From positions 248,001-312,000 of the forward strand of contig JADJJI010000003.1 in the NCBI GenBank assembly GCA_016706565.1: a stretch of DNA of 64,000 bases, read 5' to 3'. Of this stretch, positions 21,681 to 33,370 are shown piece after piece. The position numbers and the translations under genes are program-made. The stretch is from Piscinibacter sp. (GTDB lineage: Bacteria > Pseudomonadota > Gammaproteobacteria > Burkholderiales > Burkholderiaceae_C). Each line of letters opens with the position of its first letter. Within the stretch, counting starts at the first letter, position 1. Under the pieces are notes generated by a model. The model worked only from the letters and a program-made list of their open reading frames with translations. It was not told the origin of the DNA and searched no databases.

Positions 21681-23159
21681 TCAGGCCGTGAACCAGTGTT
21701 CACGGGCCTTCATGATCAGCGCCTTGGCCTGCGCTTCGTCGATCGCGGTCATCTCGGTCAGCTCGTCGACGGCCAGGTCGGCCAGATCGTCTCGCGTGTG
21801 GATGCCGCCATTGGCGAGCTTGGCGATGAGTTCGGGGCTCAGGCCCTCGAGATCGCGCAGGTCCTGCGAGACCTCCTCGACCTTTTCTTCGCGGGCGATT
21901 TCCATCGTCAGCAGCGCGTCCTTGGCCCGCGTACGCAGCTCGTTCACGGTGTCCTCGTCGAAGCTCTCGATCTCGAGCATTTCCTGCATCGGGACGTAGG
22001 CCACTTCCTCGAGGCTGGTGAAGCCTTCGGCAATCAGGATGTCGGCGACTTCCTCGTCGACGTCGAGCTTGTCGACGAACAGCTTGCGCACCGAGTCGGA
22101 TTCGAGGGCCTGCTTCGAAGCGGACTCCTCGGCCGTCATGATGTTGATTCGCCAGCCGGTGAGCTCGGACGCCAGGCGCACGTTCTGGCCGCCGCGGCCA
22201 ATGGCGATGGCGAGGTTCTCCTCGTCGACCACCACGTCCATGGCGTGGCGCTCTTCATCCACCACGATCGACTGCACGTTCGCCGGCGCCAGCGCGCCGA
22301 TGACGAACTGCGCCGGGTCTTCCGACCACAGCACGATGTCGACCCGCTCGCCGGCGAGCTCGTTGGTGACCGCCGTGACGCGCGAACCGCGCACGCCCAC
22401 GCAGGTGCCGATCGGGTCGACACGCTTGTCGTGCGAGACCACGGCGATCTTGGCGCGGGACCCGGGGTCGCGGGCGCAGCTCTTGATCTCCAGCAGGCCC
22501 TGCTCGATCTCGGGCACTTCCTGTGCGAACAGCTCGATCATGAAGCCCGGCGCCGAGCGCGACAGGATGATCTGCGGACCGCGCAGCGTCGGGTCGACCT
22601 CGAGGATGAACGCACGCACGCGGTCTCCGCTGCGCAGGTTCTCCTTCGGGATCATCTCGTTGCGGCGCAGCCGGCCCTCGACACGGCCCGACTCGACGAC
22701 GATGTCGCCCTTGTCCAGCCGCTTGACCGTGCCCACGAAGATCTTGTCGCCGCGCGACAGGAAGTCGTTGAGCAGCTGCTCGCGCTCGGCATCGCGGATC
22801 TTCTGCAGGATGACCTGCTTGGCTGCCTGCGCACCGATGCGGCCGATCGAGACCGACTCCACCGGCTCCTCGATGTAGTCGTCGACCTCGATGTCGGGGA
22901 TCTGCTCCAGCGCCTCGAACAGCAGGATCTCGGAGTCGGGCAGCTGCAGGCCGGCTTCATCCGGCACCACGTGCCAGCGGCGGAAAGTCTCGTATTCGCC
23001 GCTCTCGCGGTCGACCGACACGCGCATGTCGACCTCGCCGCCGTGCAGCTTCTTCGACGCCGAGGCGAGTGCGGCCTCGACCGCACCGAACACGACCTCG
23101 CGATCCACGCTCTTTTCGCGCGAGATGGCGTCCACCAGCATCAACAATTCGCGGTTCAT
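21681..23159 (-). CDS. nusA: Transcription termination/antitermination factor NusA
   Basis: 492-residue RNA-polymerase-binding factor. Order of parts: N-terminal polymerase-binding domain ([19 protein letters not shown]), S1 domain (about 135-200, [15 protein letters not shown]), two KH domains (with [14 protein letters not shown] and [12 protein letters not shown]), and two C-terminal acidic repeats ([15 protein letters not shown] and [18 protein letters not shown]). The double repeat is the proteobacterial form. Its ATG overlaps the rimP stop. Confidence 0.96.
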   Translation of the reverse strand: MNRELLMLVDAISREKSVDREVVFGAVEAALASASKKLHGGEVDMRVSVDRESGEYETFRRWHVVPDEAGLQLPDSEILLFEALEQIPDIEVDDYIEEPVESVSIGRIGAQAAKQVILQKIRDAEREQLLNDFLSRGDKIFVGTVKRLDKGDIVVESGRVEGRLRRNEMIPKENLRSGDRVRAFILEVDPTLRGPQIILSRSAPGFMIELFAQEVPEIEQGLLEIKSCARDPGSRAKIAVVSHDKRVDPIGTCVGVRGSRVTAVTNELAGERVDIVLWSEDPAQFVIGALAPANVQSIVVDEERHAMDVVVDEENLAIAIGRGGQNVRLASELTGWRINIMTAEESASKQALESDSVRKLFVDKLDVDEEVADILIAEGFTSLEEVAYVPMQEMLEIESFDEDTVNELRTRAKDALLTMEIAREEKVEEVSQDLRDLEGLSPELIAKLANGGIHTRDDLADLAVDELTEMTAIDEAQAKALIMKAREHWFTA

Positions 23160-23710
23160 CGCTCACGACCTCCGTCAACCTCTTGTCCGGGGACCGGCGT
23201 GTCGGCGGGCGACTGCACGGGCGCGAAACGGCGCCCCTTGAAGTCGACCACCGGCACCAGCCGGGCCTCGCGCACTTCGTCGAGTGAAAAATCCAATGCC
23301 TGATCCGTCTTGCCGTCGTTGAAGACGATGCGCCAGCCCTCGCCCTCGCCTTCGGGTCGCGCCTGCAGGACGCCGCTGTACTTCTTGCGGCCTTGAAAGG
23401 CAAGCTTCAGCGTCAGGTCGATCTGCTCGCCGGCGAACCGGGCAAAGTCGGCGGGACGCTTCAGCGGCCGATCCAACCCGGGCGACGAGACTTCGAGCCG
23501 CGTGTACGAGCAGTTCTCGACTTCGAGCACGTGCTGCAGTTGCCGCGTGACCTTCTCGCAATCCTCGACAACGATGAACTCGCCGTTCGGATCACCGGCG
23601 ACACGGTCGATGTAGACGCGCAGCAACCCGCCGGCAGTTCGCTCGGTATCCACGAGCTCGTAGCCCAGACCGGTCACGGTGCGTTCGACAGCGCCTTGCC
23701 AACTCGTCAC
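23156..23710 (-). CDS. rimP: Ribosome maturation factor RimP
   Basis: 184 residues, needed for 30S assembly. I chose the GTG at 23710, giving the usual start (V/M)[20 protein letters not shown]; the open frame goes further up but those residues do not look like RimP, and AAAGG lies about 12 bases before this GTG. The conserved [11 protein letters not shown] motif is present. It is the first gene of the rimP-nusA-infB operon, with an ATGA overlap to nusA. The leader upstream contains a terminator-like element (separate entry). Confidence 0.92.
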   Translation of the reverse strand: MTSWQGAVERTVTGLGYELVDTERTAGGLLRVYIDRVAGDPNGEFIVVEDCEKVTRQLQHVLEVENCSYTRLEVSSPGLDRPLKRPADFARFAGEQIDLTLKLAFQGRKKYSGVLQARPEGEGEGWRIVFNDGKTDQALDFSLDEVREARLVPVVDFKGRRFAPVQSPADTPVPGQEVDGGRER

Positions 23711-23781
23711 AGGGGCATCAACCTTTGCCAAATAGTCCGCATCAATTCCGCAGATCAATCGTCGTTGAAAAACGTTCAAGC

Positions 23782-23810
23782 AAAAAAAATGGGCTGGAAG
23801 AATCCGCCCA
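23782..23810 (-). terminator. Intrinsic terminator in the rimP leader, possible attenuator
   Basis: On the minus strand an 8-bp stem with one bulged A (TGGGCGGA at 23810-23803 pairing with TCC-A-GCCCA at 23798-23790), a TTCT loop and an unbroken run of eight T form a textbook intrinsic terminator. It ends about 70 bases before the rimP start, and no minus-strand gene lies upstream (fabI diverges). So it either attenuates transcripts of the rimP-nusA-infB operon or marks a short leader RNA. Confidence 0.72.
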
Positions 23811-23943
23811 CGCAGCTTTCTAGGAAACGGCAGATTGTAGCGCGGGCTCGAGGTACAGGCAAGCCGTTGCCCTGTCAAGGGGCCCGGGAGGAGGCCCTGC
23901 CCATGCCAAAATCCGGCCCCTCGAACCACAGTGCGGAGACCCC

Positions 23944-24729
23944 ATGGGCTTTCTTGCCGGCAAGCGCCTTCTCATCACCGGCTTGCTCAACAACCGCTCG
24001 ATCGCCTACGGCATCGCCCGCGCCTGCCACCGCGAAGGCGCCGAACTGGCCTTCAGCTACCAGGGAGAACGATTCAAGGAGCGCATCGCGGAGTTCGCCG
24101 CCGAGTTCGGCTCCACGCTGACCTTCGACTGCGATGTCGGCGACGACGCGCAGATCGAGGCGCTCTTCACCGGCCTCGGCGAGGCCTGGCCGGAGTTCGA
24201 CGGCTTCGTTCACTCCATCGGCTATGCGCCGCGCGAGGCGATCGGCGGCGACTTCCTCGACGGGCTGACGCGCGAGAACTTCCGCATCGCCCACGACATT
24301 TCGGCCTACAGCTTCCCGGCCATGGCCAAGGCTGCGCTGCCGCGGCTGCGCACGGGCTCGTCACTTCTCACGCTGAGCTATCTGGGTGCCGTTCGCTACG
24401 TGCCCAACTACAACACCATGGGCCTGGCCAAGGCCTCGCTCGAATCCAGCGTGCGCTACCTGGCGCACAGCCTGGGCGCCAGGGGCATCCGGGTGAACGG
24501 CCTGTCGGCCGGCCCGATCAAGACGCTGGCGGCCTCGGGCATCAAGGACTTCGGCAAGCTGCTGACGGACTTCGCCGCGATGGCGCCGATCCGCCGCGCC
24601 GTGACGATCGAGGACGTCGGCAACGTCGCCGCTTTCCTGCTGTCGGACCTGGCGGCCGGCGTGAGCGCCGAGATCACCTACGTGGACGGCGGCTTCAGCC
24701 AGGTGATGGCGGGTTCGGGAAACGCCTGA
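23944..24729 (+). CDS. fabI: Enoyl-ACP reductase (NADH)
   Basis: Last step of each fatty-acid elongation cycle. The 261-residue product is a short-chain dehydrogenase with the FabI-specific glycine region [13 protein letters not shown] and catalytic residues Y146, Y156 and K163, the same numbers as in E. coli FabI. The C-terminal substrate-loop region [16 protein letters not shown] is intact. It is divergent from rimP. Confidence 0.95.
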   Translation: MGFLAGKRLLITGLLNNRSIAYGIARACHREGAELAFSYQGERFKERIAEFAAEFGSTLTFDCDVGDDAQIEALFTGLGEAWPEFDGFVHSIGYAPREAIGGDFLDGLTRENFRIAHDISAYSFPAMAKAALPRLRTGSSLLTLSYLGAVRYVPNYNTMGLAKASLESSVRYLAHSLGARGIRVNGLSAGPIKTLAASGIKDFGKLLTDFAAMAPIRRAVTIEDVGNVAAFLLSDLAAGVSAEITYVDGGFSQVMAGSGNA

Positions 24730-24743
24730 GCCGGAGCGCAGCC

Positions 24744-25631
24744 TCAGAGCGCCTGCAGGATCTCGCGGCGCTTTTGCTGGTACTCCTCTTCGCTGATCAG
24801 GCCGCGCTCGCGCAGCCTCTTCAGCGTGACCAGGCGCTGCTCGACCTCCTCTGCAAAGCCCGGGTCGCGCGGACGAAGTGCCGGCTGCGGCGCGACTGCC
24901 GTGGCGGCCGGTCCCGGCGCGACGACCTTCGGCGTGACAGCCACGGGCGCCGCCGGCGCAGCGACCGCAGTGGCTGCTGGCAAGGTCGTCGGCAGGGCAA
25001 GCCAGTCCGGGCGCGCATTCGTACCCGATGCACTCCGCAGCACAACCTGGCCCGCCTTGCCGCGCGATCCGAAAGTGAACTGCGGCGGTTTGCCCGTTCC
25101 CTTGTATTCGTTGAAGAACTCGTAGCGCGCGTCGTTGACCAGCAGTTGCAACTGGCCGCCCTGAACGAACAACCGCGCCGTGATGCCCAGCGGCTGCGAC
25201 AGCAGGCCGCCACCGCGGCGCGAGGTGCTCAGCAGCAGCAGGTCGTCATCAGGCGTGGCGTTGCCGAAAGCCTCGATCAGCGGCTCGATCAGGTCGCCGA
25301 GTTCGTCGGCCGCGAACAGCGCCTGGGCGCCTGAACCGACGACGAAGCGCACCTGGGCGAGTTGCTGCCGCAGCGCCTCGGCTTCCACCTGGACGGGATG
25401 CTGGTTCGGCGCCGATCCCGGCTCGCGCGGCACGAGCCGGATGGCGGTGAAGTCGTGCACTGGCCAGCTGCGGCGGCGGGCGTCCGGCTTTGCGGCGTCG
25501 GCGGACTTTTCAGAGGCCCCAAACAGGAAGTCCATGACACCGGCTCGTGCCGGCGCGGCCACGGCGCTCAGGCAGGCCGCCGTCAGCAATGCGATCCATG
25601 CTGAAGAGGTCGGGCGAACGGGTTGCCGCAT
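24744..25631 (-). CDS. Exported SHOCT-domain protein of unknown function
   Basis: 295 residues. A Sec-type signal peptide ends near PARAG (about residue 31). The central part has no domain I recognise; Pro/Ala-rich linker follows (VAAPAAPVAVTPKVV), and the last 30 residues are a clear SHOCT motif, RERGLISEEEYQQKRREIL, which usually mediates oligomerisation. It begins 39 bases downstream of the glk stop in the same direction, so the two may be cotranscribed, but a functional link is not shown. Confidence 0.75.
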   Translation of the reverse strand: MRQPVRPTSSAWIALLTAACLSAVAAPARAGVMDFLFGASEKSADAAKPDARRRSWPVHDFTAIRLVPREPGSAPNQHPVQVEAEALRQQLAQVRFVVGSGAQALFAADELGDLIEPLIEAFGNATPDDDLLLLSTSRRGGGLLSQPLGITARLFVQGGQLQLLVNDARYEFFNEYKGTGKPPQFTFGSRGKAGQVVLRSASGTNARPDWLALPTTLPAATAVAAPAAPVAVTPKVVAPGPAATAVAPQPALRPRDPGFAEEVEQRLVTLKRLRERGLISEEEYQQKRREILQAL

Positions 25632-25670
25632 GGCTGGATGCCTTTCTGTGCCGCTCCTGGCGGCCGTGGT

Positions 25671-26642
25671 TCAGAGATCGTCGAGTGCCCGCGCCGCACC
25701 CAGCAAGGCCGGCGACACGCGGGCCTGCACGACGAGCGTGGGAATGGCCTGCAGGTAGCCGGCGAATCGTCCCTTGGCTTCGAAACGCTCGCGAAATCGC
25801 GAATGGTCGATCGCGTTGCCCAGGCGCGGGACGATGCCCCCGCCAATGTAGACGCCGCCGCGCGCGCCCAGCGACAAGGCCAGGTTGCCGGCCACGTTGC
25901 CGAGAAAGCCGAAGAACAGTTCGATCGCCTGCACGCAGTGCGCGTCTTCGCCGGTGGCGGCGCGCGCGGAGACGTCGGCGGCCTCCAGCGGCTGCGCGGC
26001 CACGCCGTGGACATCGCACACGGCGACGTAGAGATTGACCAGCCCCGGGCCCGACAGCGCCCGCTCGGCCGAGGCGTGGCCGAATCGCTCGCGCAGGCGA
26101 CGGATCACCGACTCCTCGAGGGCGTCGGTGGCCGCCAGTGTCACGTGCCCTCCCTCGCCGTTGATCGGGATCGCCCGCTGGATTCCGCGCGCTGGCAGCA
26201 AGCCCGACACGCCGAGCCCCGTGCCAGGCCCCAGCAGGCCGACGGGCGCGCCAGGCACCGCGATGCCGGCGCCAACCTGGCGCACCTCGTCCGGCGCCAG
26301 CGCCGGCAGCGACAGCGCCAGTGCCGTGAAGTCGTTGATGACGAGAAAGCGCTCCAGCCCCAGCAGTTGCCGCACCGCTTCGATCGAGAACGACCAATGG
26401 TGGTTGGTCATGCGTACCTGGTCGCCGACCACCGGGTTGGCGATGCCGATCGCGCACCAGCGCGCCGCGCCGCGACCGTGCCCGGCGAGGTAGTGCTGCA
26501 TGGCGTCCTGGAGCGCCGGGAAATCGGCGCACGGCAGGGTCGTGACGTCGGACAGCGCGGCGCCGGCGGTGGCCTGCCAGGCGAATCGGGCGTTCGTGCC
26601 GCCGACATCGCCGACGAGTCGGGGAAAGGTCGAGGAATCCAT
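25671..26642 (-). CDS. glk: Glucokinase
   Basis: Cytoplasmic ATP-dependent glucokinase of 323 residues. The start MDSSTFPRLVGDVGGTNARFA places the ATP-binding GDVGGTN at 11-17; other marks are INDFTAL, the GPGTGLGVSGL phosphate loop and EGGHVTLA. An open frame 29 codons longer exists, but the chosen ATG gives the normal N-terminus. It is divergent from the maltoporin operon, with HexR-like palindromes between. It is the stand-alone partner of the glucokinase domain in the fusion at 35493. Confidence 0.93.
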   Translation of the reverse strand: MDSSTFPRLVGDVGGTNARFAWQATAGAALSDVTTLPCADFPALQDAMQHYLAGHGRGAARWCAIGIANPVVGDQVRMTNHHWSFSIEAVRQLLGLERFLVINDFTALALSLPALAPDEVRQVGAGIAVPGAPVGLLGPGTGLGVSGLLPARGIQRAIPINGEGGHVTLAATDALEESVIRRLRERFGHASAERALSGPGLVNLYVAVCDVHGVAAQPLEAADVSARAATGEDAHCVQAIELFFGFLGNVAGNLALSLGARGGVYIGGGIVPRLGNAIDHSRFRERFEAKGRFAGYLQAIPTLVVQARVSPALLGAARALDDL

Positions 26643-26752
26643 GTCTACCAGGCCATGCCTGCGTGAGTCGGTTTGCGCTTGCAGGCGTGCAATCACCATG
26701 CCCATGCGGCAACGATGGCCGCACGACACCGATCACCCTGCCGACCGCGAAA

Positions 26753-26767
26753 TGTAGCCCAACTACG
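26753..26767. promoter_or_regulatory. HexR-like operator 1
   Basis: TGTAGCCCAACTACG: half-sites TGTAG and CTAC(G) separated by five bases. The gammaproteobacterial HexR site TGTAATTAAATTACA has the same 15-bp geometry with A/T in place of G/C at the inner position. It lies about 110 bp upstream of the glk start. Confidence 0.6.
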
Positions 26768-26866
26768 AATTCAAGTGATGCACCCGTTCGTCAAGAAAAC
26801 CCTGATTGGGCTGGCTACAGCGTGTTGCATTCCCGCAAATCTTCAGGAAAACCCGGCTATCACCGC

Positions 26867-26881
26867 TGTAGTCTGACTACT
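26867..26881. promoter_or_regulatory. HexR-like operator 2
   Basis: TGTAGTCTGACTACT, the same TGTAG-N5-CTAC(N) pattern; here the palindrome extends to TGTAGTnnnACTAC. It is 114 bp from operator 1 and 51 bp before operator 3. Confidence 0.62.
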
Positions 26882-26917
26882 AGAGTCCCCCTCGATCCAG
26901 CGCCAAAGAACATCGAA

Positions 26918-26932
26918 TGTAGGCCAACTACC
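26918..26932. promoter_or_regulatory. HexR-like operator 3
   Basis: TGTAGGCCAACTACC, nearly the same core as operator 1 (GCCAACTAC against CCCAACTAC). It lies 228 bp before the maltoporin start and about 95 bp before the leader terminator, so it is placed to control plus-strand transcription. Confidence 0.6.
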
Positions 26933-27027
26933 TCCGCAAACAGCGGGCGTGATGGCGTGGTTGCCCGGCCATCCTGGGTGCCGACCGACGGTTCAGGCGT
27001 GATGTTTTCCCGGAAGAGCGAGTTGGT

Positions 27028-27059
27028 GGCGGCGCCGTCCGCGGCGCCGCCCCTTTTTT
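27028..27059 (+). terminator. Strong intrinsic terminator in the maltoporin leader
   Basis: A perfect 9-bp GC stem (GGCGGCGCC at 27028-27036 with GGCGCCGCC at 27043-27051, 6-base loop) is followed by CC and six T. No plus-strand gene precedes it; the operators lie upstream and the maltoporin ATG is about 100 bp downstream. It therefore looks like an attenuator or the end of a small RNA. Confidence 0.75.
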
Positions 27060-27159
27060 GCCCACCGTCCCAGTTCCCCCAACCCCGGCGTCCCGAAGGG
27101 CGTTGAGCGTCTCGAACGTCGCCGGTTTCACTGCCAGCAGAACCTCTGAGGAGCCAACG

Positions 27160-28311
27160 ATGAAAATGAAACACACCCTGCTCGCCGCTGCAGCGCTGAG
27201 CTTGCTCTCCACCACCGCCAGCGCGGTGGATTGGGGCGGCTACTTCCGCGTCGGCCCGGGCCAGAAGGCAACCACCGGCGACGGCGCCAAGTGCTTCGGC
27301 GCCAACATGGATGGCGGCACCTACCGCCTGGGCAACGAGTGCAACACCTACGGCGAATTCATGCTCAGCCAGGGTGGCCAGGCCGGTGGCGTCGACTACA
27401 AGGCCTACCTGATGACGAACTTCTTCAAGGAAAGTTCGGACATCGGCGACGGCAGCACGACGATCAAGGTCAACCAGATCTATGCCGAAGGCAAGGGCTT
27501 CGACGTTGCCCCGAACCAGACCTTCTGGATCGGCCGCCGTTTCTACGGCCGTGCCGACGTGCACATGGTTGACACGTTCTTCGTCAACATGACCGGCAGC
27601 GGTGCTGGCGCCGACGGCTTCGACCTCGGCGTGGGCACCCTGAACCTGGCGGTCTTCCGCACCGACGAGAACGCGTCGGCCAACCACGGCACGCGAGTGA
27701 ACCTCGACCTGAACGGCGTCAAGACCAACCCGGGTGGCACGCTGCGCGTCACCGCGGCACTGACCGACTTCAGCGGCACCGGCGGCAAGGGCGGCTTCGG
27801 CCTGAGCCTGCAGCACAACCAGGCCAATGTGTTCGGCGGCGAGAACACCGCCTGGCTGCAATATGCCCAGGGCTCGGCCTACCTGAACATGGGCTTCGGC
27901 GGCGGCACGGACGACTCGGACCAGAAGCGCTGGCGCCTCGTGGAGAGCATGCAGTGGACCAAGGGCCCGCTGACCGGCCAGGCACTCGTGGTGTTCGGCA
28001 AGCAAGGCACGCCGAACAACAAGGAGACCTTCAACACCATCGGCGGCCGTGTCGCCTACGCGTTCACGAAGAACTTCAAGCTGCAGGGTGAACTGGGCGT
28101 TTCCAGCCACAAGCCGCAGGGTGGCCAGACGGATCGCCTGACCAAGTTCACGGTCGCCCCGACGCTGTCGGTCGGCCCGAACTTCTACGACCGCCCGGAG
28201 TTCCGCTTCTACGTGACCTCATTCAGCTTCAACGACGCCTACAAGGCGACGCGCGGGCTGACGAAGTCGAGCGCCACGGCTGTCGGCTTCCAGGTCGAGA
28301 CCTGGTTCTGA
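27160..28311 (+). CDS. lamB: Maltoporin-like outer-membrane carbohydrate porin
   Basis: 383 residues; an 18-stranded LamB-type barrel is the family expectation. A signal peptide ends after STTASA (about residue 23); the mature start [12 protein letters not shown] and the [12 protein letters not shown] segment are typical of LamB, and the protein ends in ETWF with terminal phenylalanine. It is somewhat shorter than E. coli LamB (421 mature), probably in the outer loops. The ATG at 27160 has the ribosome site GAGGAG 7 bases upstream. First gene of the maltodextrin operon. Confidence 0.88.
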   Translation: MKMKHTLLAAAALSLLSTTASAVDWGGYFRVGPGQKATTGDGAKCFGANMDGGTYRLGNECNTYGEFMLSQGGQAGGVDYKAYLMTNFFKESSDIGDGSTTIKVNQIYAEGKGFDVAPNQTFWIGRRFYGRADVHMVDTFFVNMTGSGAGADGFDLGVGTLNLAVFRTDENASANHGTRVNLDLNGVKTNPGGTLRVTAALTDFSGTGGKGGFGLSLQHNQANVFGGENTAWLQYAQGSAYLNMGFGGGTDDSDQKRWRLVESMQWTKGPLTGQALVVFGKQGTPNNKETFNTIGGRVAYAFTKNFKLQGELGVSSHKPQGGQTDRLTKFTVAPTLSVGPNFYDRPEFRFYVTSFSFNDAYKATRGLTKSSATAVGFQVETWF

Positions 28312-28328
28312 TCGACGCCTGACCGAGT

Positions 28329-28353
28329 GGCCGGCCCTGACCCGGGGCCGGCC
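28329..28353 (+). terminator. Intercistronic hairpin between the maltoporin and ATPase genes
   Basis: A perfect 9-bp stem (GGCCGGCCC at 28329-28337 with GGGCCGGCC at 28345-28353, 7-base loop) followed by the pyrimidine stretch CTCTTCCC but no true T tract. It probably gives partial termination or protects the porin message, so that porin is made in excess of the transporter. Confidence 0.5.
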
Positions 28354-28393
28354 CTCTTCCCGCAAGACATCTGTTCTCCAGCCGGCAACCCCG

Positions 28394-29491
<1,098 letters not shown>

Positions 29492-29580
29492 GGGCGACCC
29501 CCGACAAACGGCAATATCGCGGCGAAACGCTCGCCCTACGATCCCATCACCCGACACGGGCACCACTGAAGGAGAAAGTC

Positions 29581-30783
<1,203 letters not shown>

Positions 30784-30789
30784 CGCGAC

Positions 30790-30823
30790 GGGCCGCCGCG
30801 GCATGGTCGTGCCGCGGCGGCCC
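30790..30823 (+). repeat. Very stable inverted repeat between malE and malF
   Basis: A perfect 14-bp stem (30790-30803 with 30810-30823, loop TGGTCG) just after the malE stop, without a T tract. It resembles in position the palindromic element between malE and malF of enteric bacteria, which stabilises the malE message, and would give more binding protein than permease. Confidence 0.65.
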
Positions 30824-30873
30824 GAGCGCCTTCGCGATCGAGCCATTGTGATGAAGCCCCCCCGCCGCGAACC

Positions 30874-32409
30874 ATGAGCACCGAGTCGCCCCTGCGCCGA
30901 TATGCCGGCCCGGCCCTGCTCGCACTGATCGTGCTGGCGGCGCTTTACCTGGTAACACTGGTCTATGCGGTCGGCGAAACGCTGCTGGCCGGCACCATCC
31001 TGGTGATCGTGGGCCTGGCGCTGTGGATCTACACCTCGCAGAAGGTGTATGCCTTTCGCTATCTGTTCCCCGGCATCGCGGCGGCGCTGATCTTCGTCGT
31101 CTTCCCGATGGTCTACACGATCGCCATCGGCTTCAGCAACTACAGCTCGAAGAACCTGCTGGAGTATCCGCGTGCCGAGGCCTACCTGCTCGACGAGAGC
31201 TTCCGTGTCGAGGGCGTGGTCTACAACTTCTCGCTGCACGCCGATGGCAGCGAGTTCCGCGGCCGGATCGAGCATGCCGACACCGCCAAGAGCTTCCTGT
31301 TCGGCCCGTTGGCCCTGAGCGCCGAGCGCCCGCTCGAACTGCAGGCGGTACCCGAGGAGACCGCGGCCGCGGCGCTGAGCGAAGCGGTGCCGCTGAAAAC
31401 GCTGATCGAGCGGCAGAAGCCGCTGAAGGCGATCACGGTCGTGACGCCCGACGGAGCCAAGTTGCGCATGTCCAGCCTGCGCGAGTTCGCCCAATCCAGC
31501 CCGCTGTACAAGCGCCAGGCCGACGGCAGCCTGCTCAACCAGCAGACGCAGGCGGTGATCAAGCCGAACTTCAAGACCGGCTTCTTCGAGACGGCTGCCG
31601 GCGAGCCGCTGCAACCGGGCTTCCAGGTCGGCATCGGCTGGGACAACTACACGCGCATCTTCACCGAGCAGCGCTTTCGCGAGCCGTTCCTGCGCATCTT
31701 CGTCTGGACGGTGATGTTCTCCGGGCTGACGGTGCTGTTCGCCACCTCGCTGGGCATGTTCCTCGCGGTGCTGCTGAACTGGGAGAACCTGCAGTTCAAG
31801 GGCTTCTACCGCATCCTGCTGTTCCTGCCCTACGCGGTACCGGGCTTCATCTCGATCCTGGTGTTCCGCGGCCTGTTCAATCAGAACACCGGCGAGATCA
31901 ACCTGATCCTGAGCGGGCTGTTCGGCGTCAAGCCGGCCTGGTTCTCCGACCCCTTCCTGGCCAAGGCGATGCTGCTGCTGGTGAACACCTGGCTGGGCTT
32001 CCCTTACATGATGGTCGTGTGCATGGGCCTGATCAAGGCGATCCCGGCCGACCTGTACGAGGCTTCGGCGGTGGCCGGTGCCGGCCCGATCACCAACTTC
32101 GTCAGCATCACGCTGCCGCTGATCCTCAAGCCGCTGACGCCGCTGCTGATCAGTTCCTTCGCGTTCAACTTCAACAACTTCGTGCTGATCAGCCTGCTCA
32201 CCGGCGGCCGGCCCGACTTCCTCGACACCTCGGTGCCGGCGGGCACCACCGACATCCTGGTGTCCTACACCTATCGCATCGCGTTCCAGGATTCGGGCCA
32301 GCAGTTCGGCCTGGCCGCGGCGATCTCCACCGTGATCTTCCTGCTGGTGGCGGCGATCACGCTGGTGCAGATGCGCTTCACGCGCGTCGTCGAAGAAGAC
32401 AAGCGCTGA
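30874..32409 (+). CDS. malF: Maltodextrin ABC transporter permease MalF
   Basis: 511 residues. Three N-terminal hydrophobic segments are followed by a large hydrophilic section (about 90-250) that matches the periplasmic P2 loop, a mark of MalF, and then the permease core with the EAA loop [17 protein letters not shown]. No good ribosome site precedes the ATG; instead an eight-codon open frame ends over it as ATGA (see findings). Confidence 0.92.
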   Translation: MSTESPLRRYAGPALLALIVLAALYLVTLVYAVGETLLAGTILVIVGLALWIYTSQKVYAFRYLFPGIAAALIFVVFPMVYTIAIGFSNYSSKNLLEYPRAEAYLLDESFRVEGVVYNFSLHADGSEFRGRIEHADTAKSFLFGPLALSAERPLELQAVPEETAAAALSEAVPLKTLIERQKPLKAITVVTPDGAKLRMSSLREFAQSSPLYKRQADGSLLNQQTQAVIKPNFKTGFFETAAGEPLQPGFQVGIGWDNYTRIFTEQRFREPFLRIFVWTVMFSGLTVLFATSLGMFLAVLLNWENLQFKGFYRILLFLPYAVPGFISILVFRGLFNQNTGEINLILSGLFGVKPAWFSDPFLAKAMLLLVNTWLGFPYMMVVCMGLIKAIPADLYEASAVAGAGPITNFVSITLPLILKPLTPLLISSFAFNFNNFVLISLLTGGRPDFLDTSVPAGTTDILVSYTYRIAFQDSGQQFGLAAAISTVIFLLVAAITLVQMRFTRVVEEDKR

Positions 32410-32431
32410 TTCATCACCAGGAGCAACGGTC

Positions 32432-33322
32432 ATGGCCATCGTCCTCGACAAGTCGCACCGCTGGCGCCTGATTGCCGCGCATGTCTTCCTGCTGTGCCTG
32501 TGCGCGGTGGTGATCTTCCCGTTCCTGATGATCCTGTCGATCTCGCTGCGTCCGGGCAACTTCGCCACCGGCAGCATCATCCCCGAGAGCATCAGCCTGG
32601 AGCACTGGCGCTTTGCCCTGGGCATGCCTTTCCAGGATGCCACCGGACGCCTCATCGAGCCCGACCTGCCGGTGCTGCGCTGGCTGTGGAACTCGGTGAA
32701 GGTGGCCACGCTGTCGGCGCTGATCGGCCTGCTGCTGTCGACCACCGCCGCCTACGCCTTCGCGCGCATGAAGTTCGTCGGCAAGCGACAGGCGCTGCTC
32801 GGCCTGATGCTGATGCAGATGTTCCCGGCGGTGCTGGCGCTGGTGGCCATCTACGCCATCTTCGACCGCATCGGCAATGCCTTCCCGGCACTGGGCATCG
32901 ACACGCACTGGGCGCTGCTGCTGGCCTACTCGGGCGGCATCGCGCTGCACGTGTGGACGATCAAGGGCTACTACGACACCATCCCGGTGGAGATAGAGGA
33001 AGCGGCCAAGGTCGACGGCGCCACGCCCTGGCAGGCCTTCCGCCTTGTGCTGCTGCCGATGGCCGTGCCGATCCTGATGGTGGTGTTCCTGCTGGCCTTC
33101 ATCGGCGCGATCATCGAGTACCCGGTGGCGTCGATCCTGCTCAAGCAGCAGGACATGCTGACCATGGCGGTGGGCTCGCAGCAGTTCCTCTACCAGCAGA
33201 AGTACCTGTGGGGCGACTTCGCCGCCGCCGCCATCCTCTCCGGCCTGCCGATCACCGTGGTGTTCATCCTCGCGCAGAAGTGGATGATTTCCGGCCTCAC
33301 GGCAGGCGGCATCAAGGGCTGA
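32432..33322 (+). CDS. malG: Maltodextrin ABC transporter permease MalG
   Basis: 296 residues, six membrane segments, with EAA loop [19 protein letters not shown]. Partner of MalF. The ribosome site AGGAG lies about 8 bases before the ATG. The protein ends in TAGGIKG, close to the usual MalG C-terminus, which in E. coli contacts the sugar path. Confidence 0.93.
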   Translation: MAIVLDKSHRWRLIAAHVFLLCLCAVVIFPFLMILSISLRPGNFATGSIIPESISLEHWRFALGMPFQDATGRLIEPDLPVLRWLWNSVKVATLSALIGLLLSTTAAYAFARMKFVGKRQALLGLMLMQMFPAVLALVAIYAIFDRIGNAFPALGIDTHWALLLAYSGGIALHVWTIKGYYDTIPVEIEEAAKVDGATPWQAFRLVLLPMAVPILMVVFLLAFIGAIIEYPVASILLKQQDMLTMAVGSQQFLYQQKYLWGDFAAAAILSGLPITVVFILAQKWMISGLTAGGIKG

Positions 33323-33370
33323 TTCTTCTCCCGGGCCTTCGCGGGCCCCTTCACTCCTCAAGAGGTCAAC

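Larger units (their letters stand above)
26643..27159. other. 517-bp divergent regulatory region between glk and the maltoporin gene
   Basis: No protein-coding gene is supported here. It contains three similar 15-bp palindromes (26753, 26867, 26918) and a strong plus-strand terminator (27028-27059), each listed separately. Base composition is lower in GC around 26740-26930 than in flanking genes, as expected for promoters. I could not fix a convincing -10/-35 pair. Confidence 0.7.
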
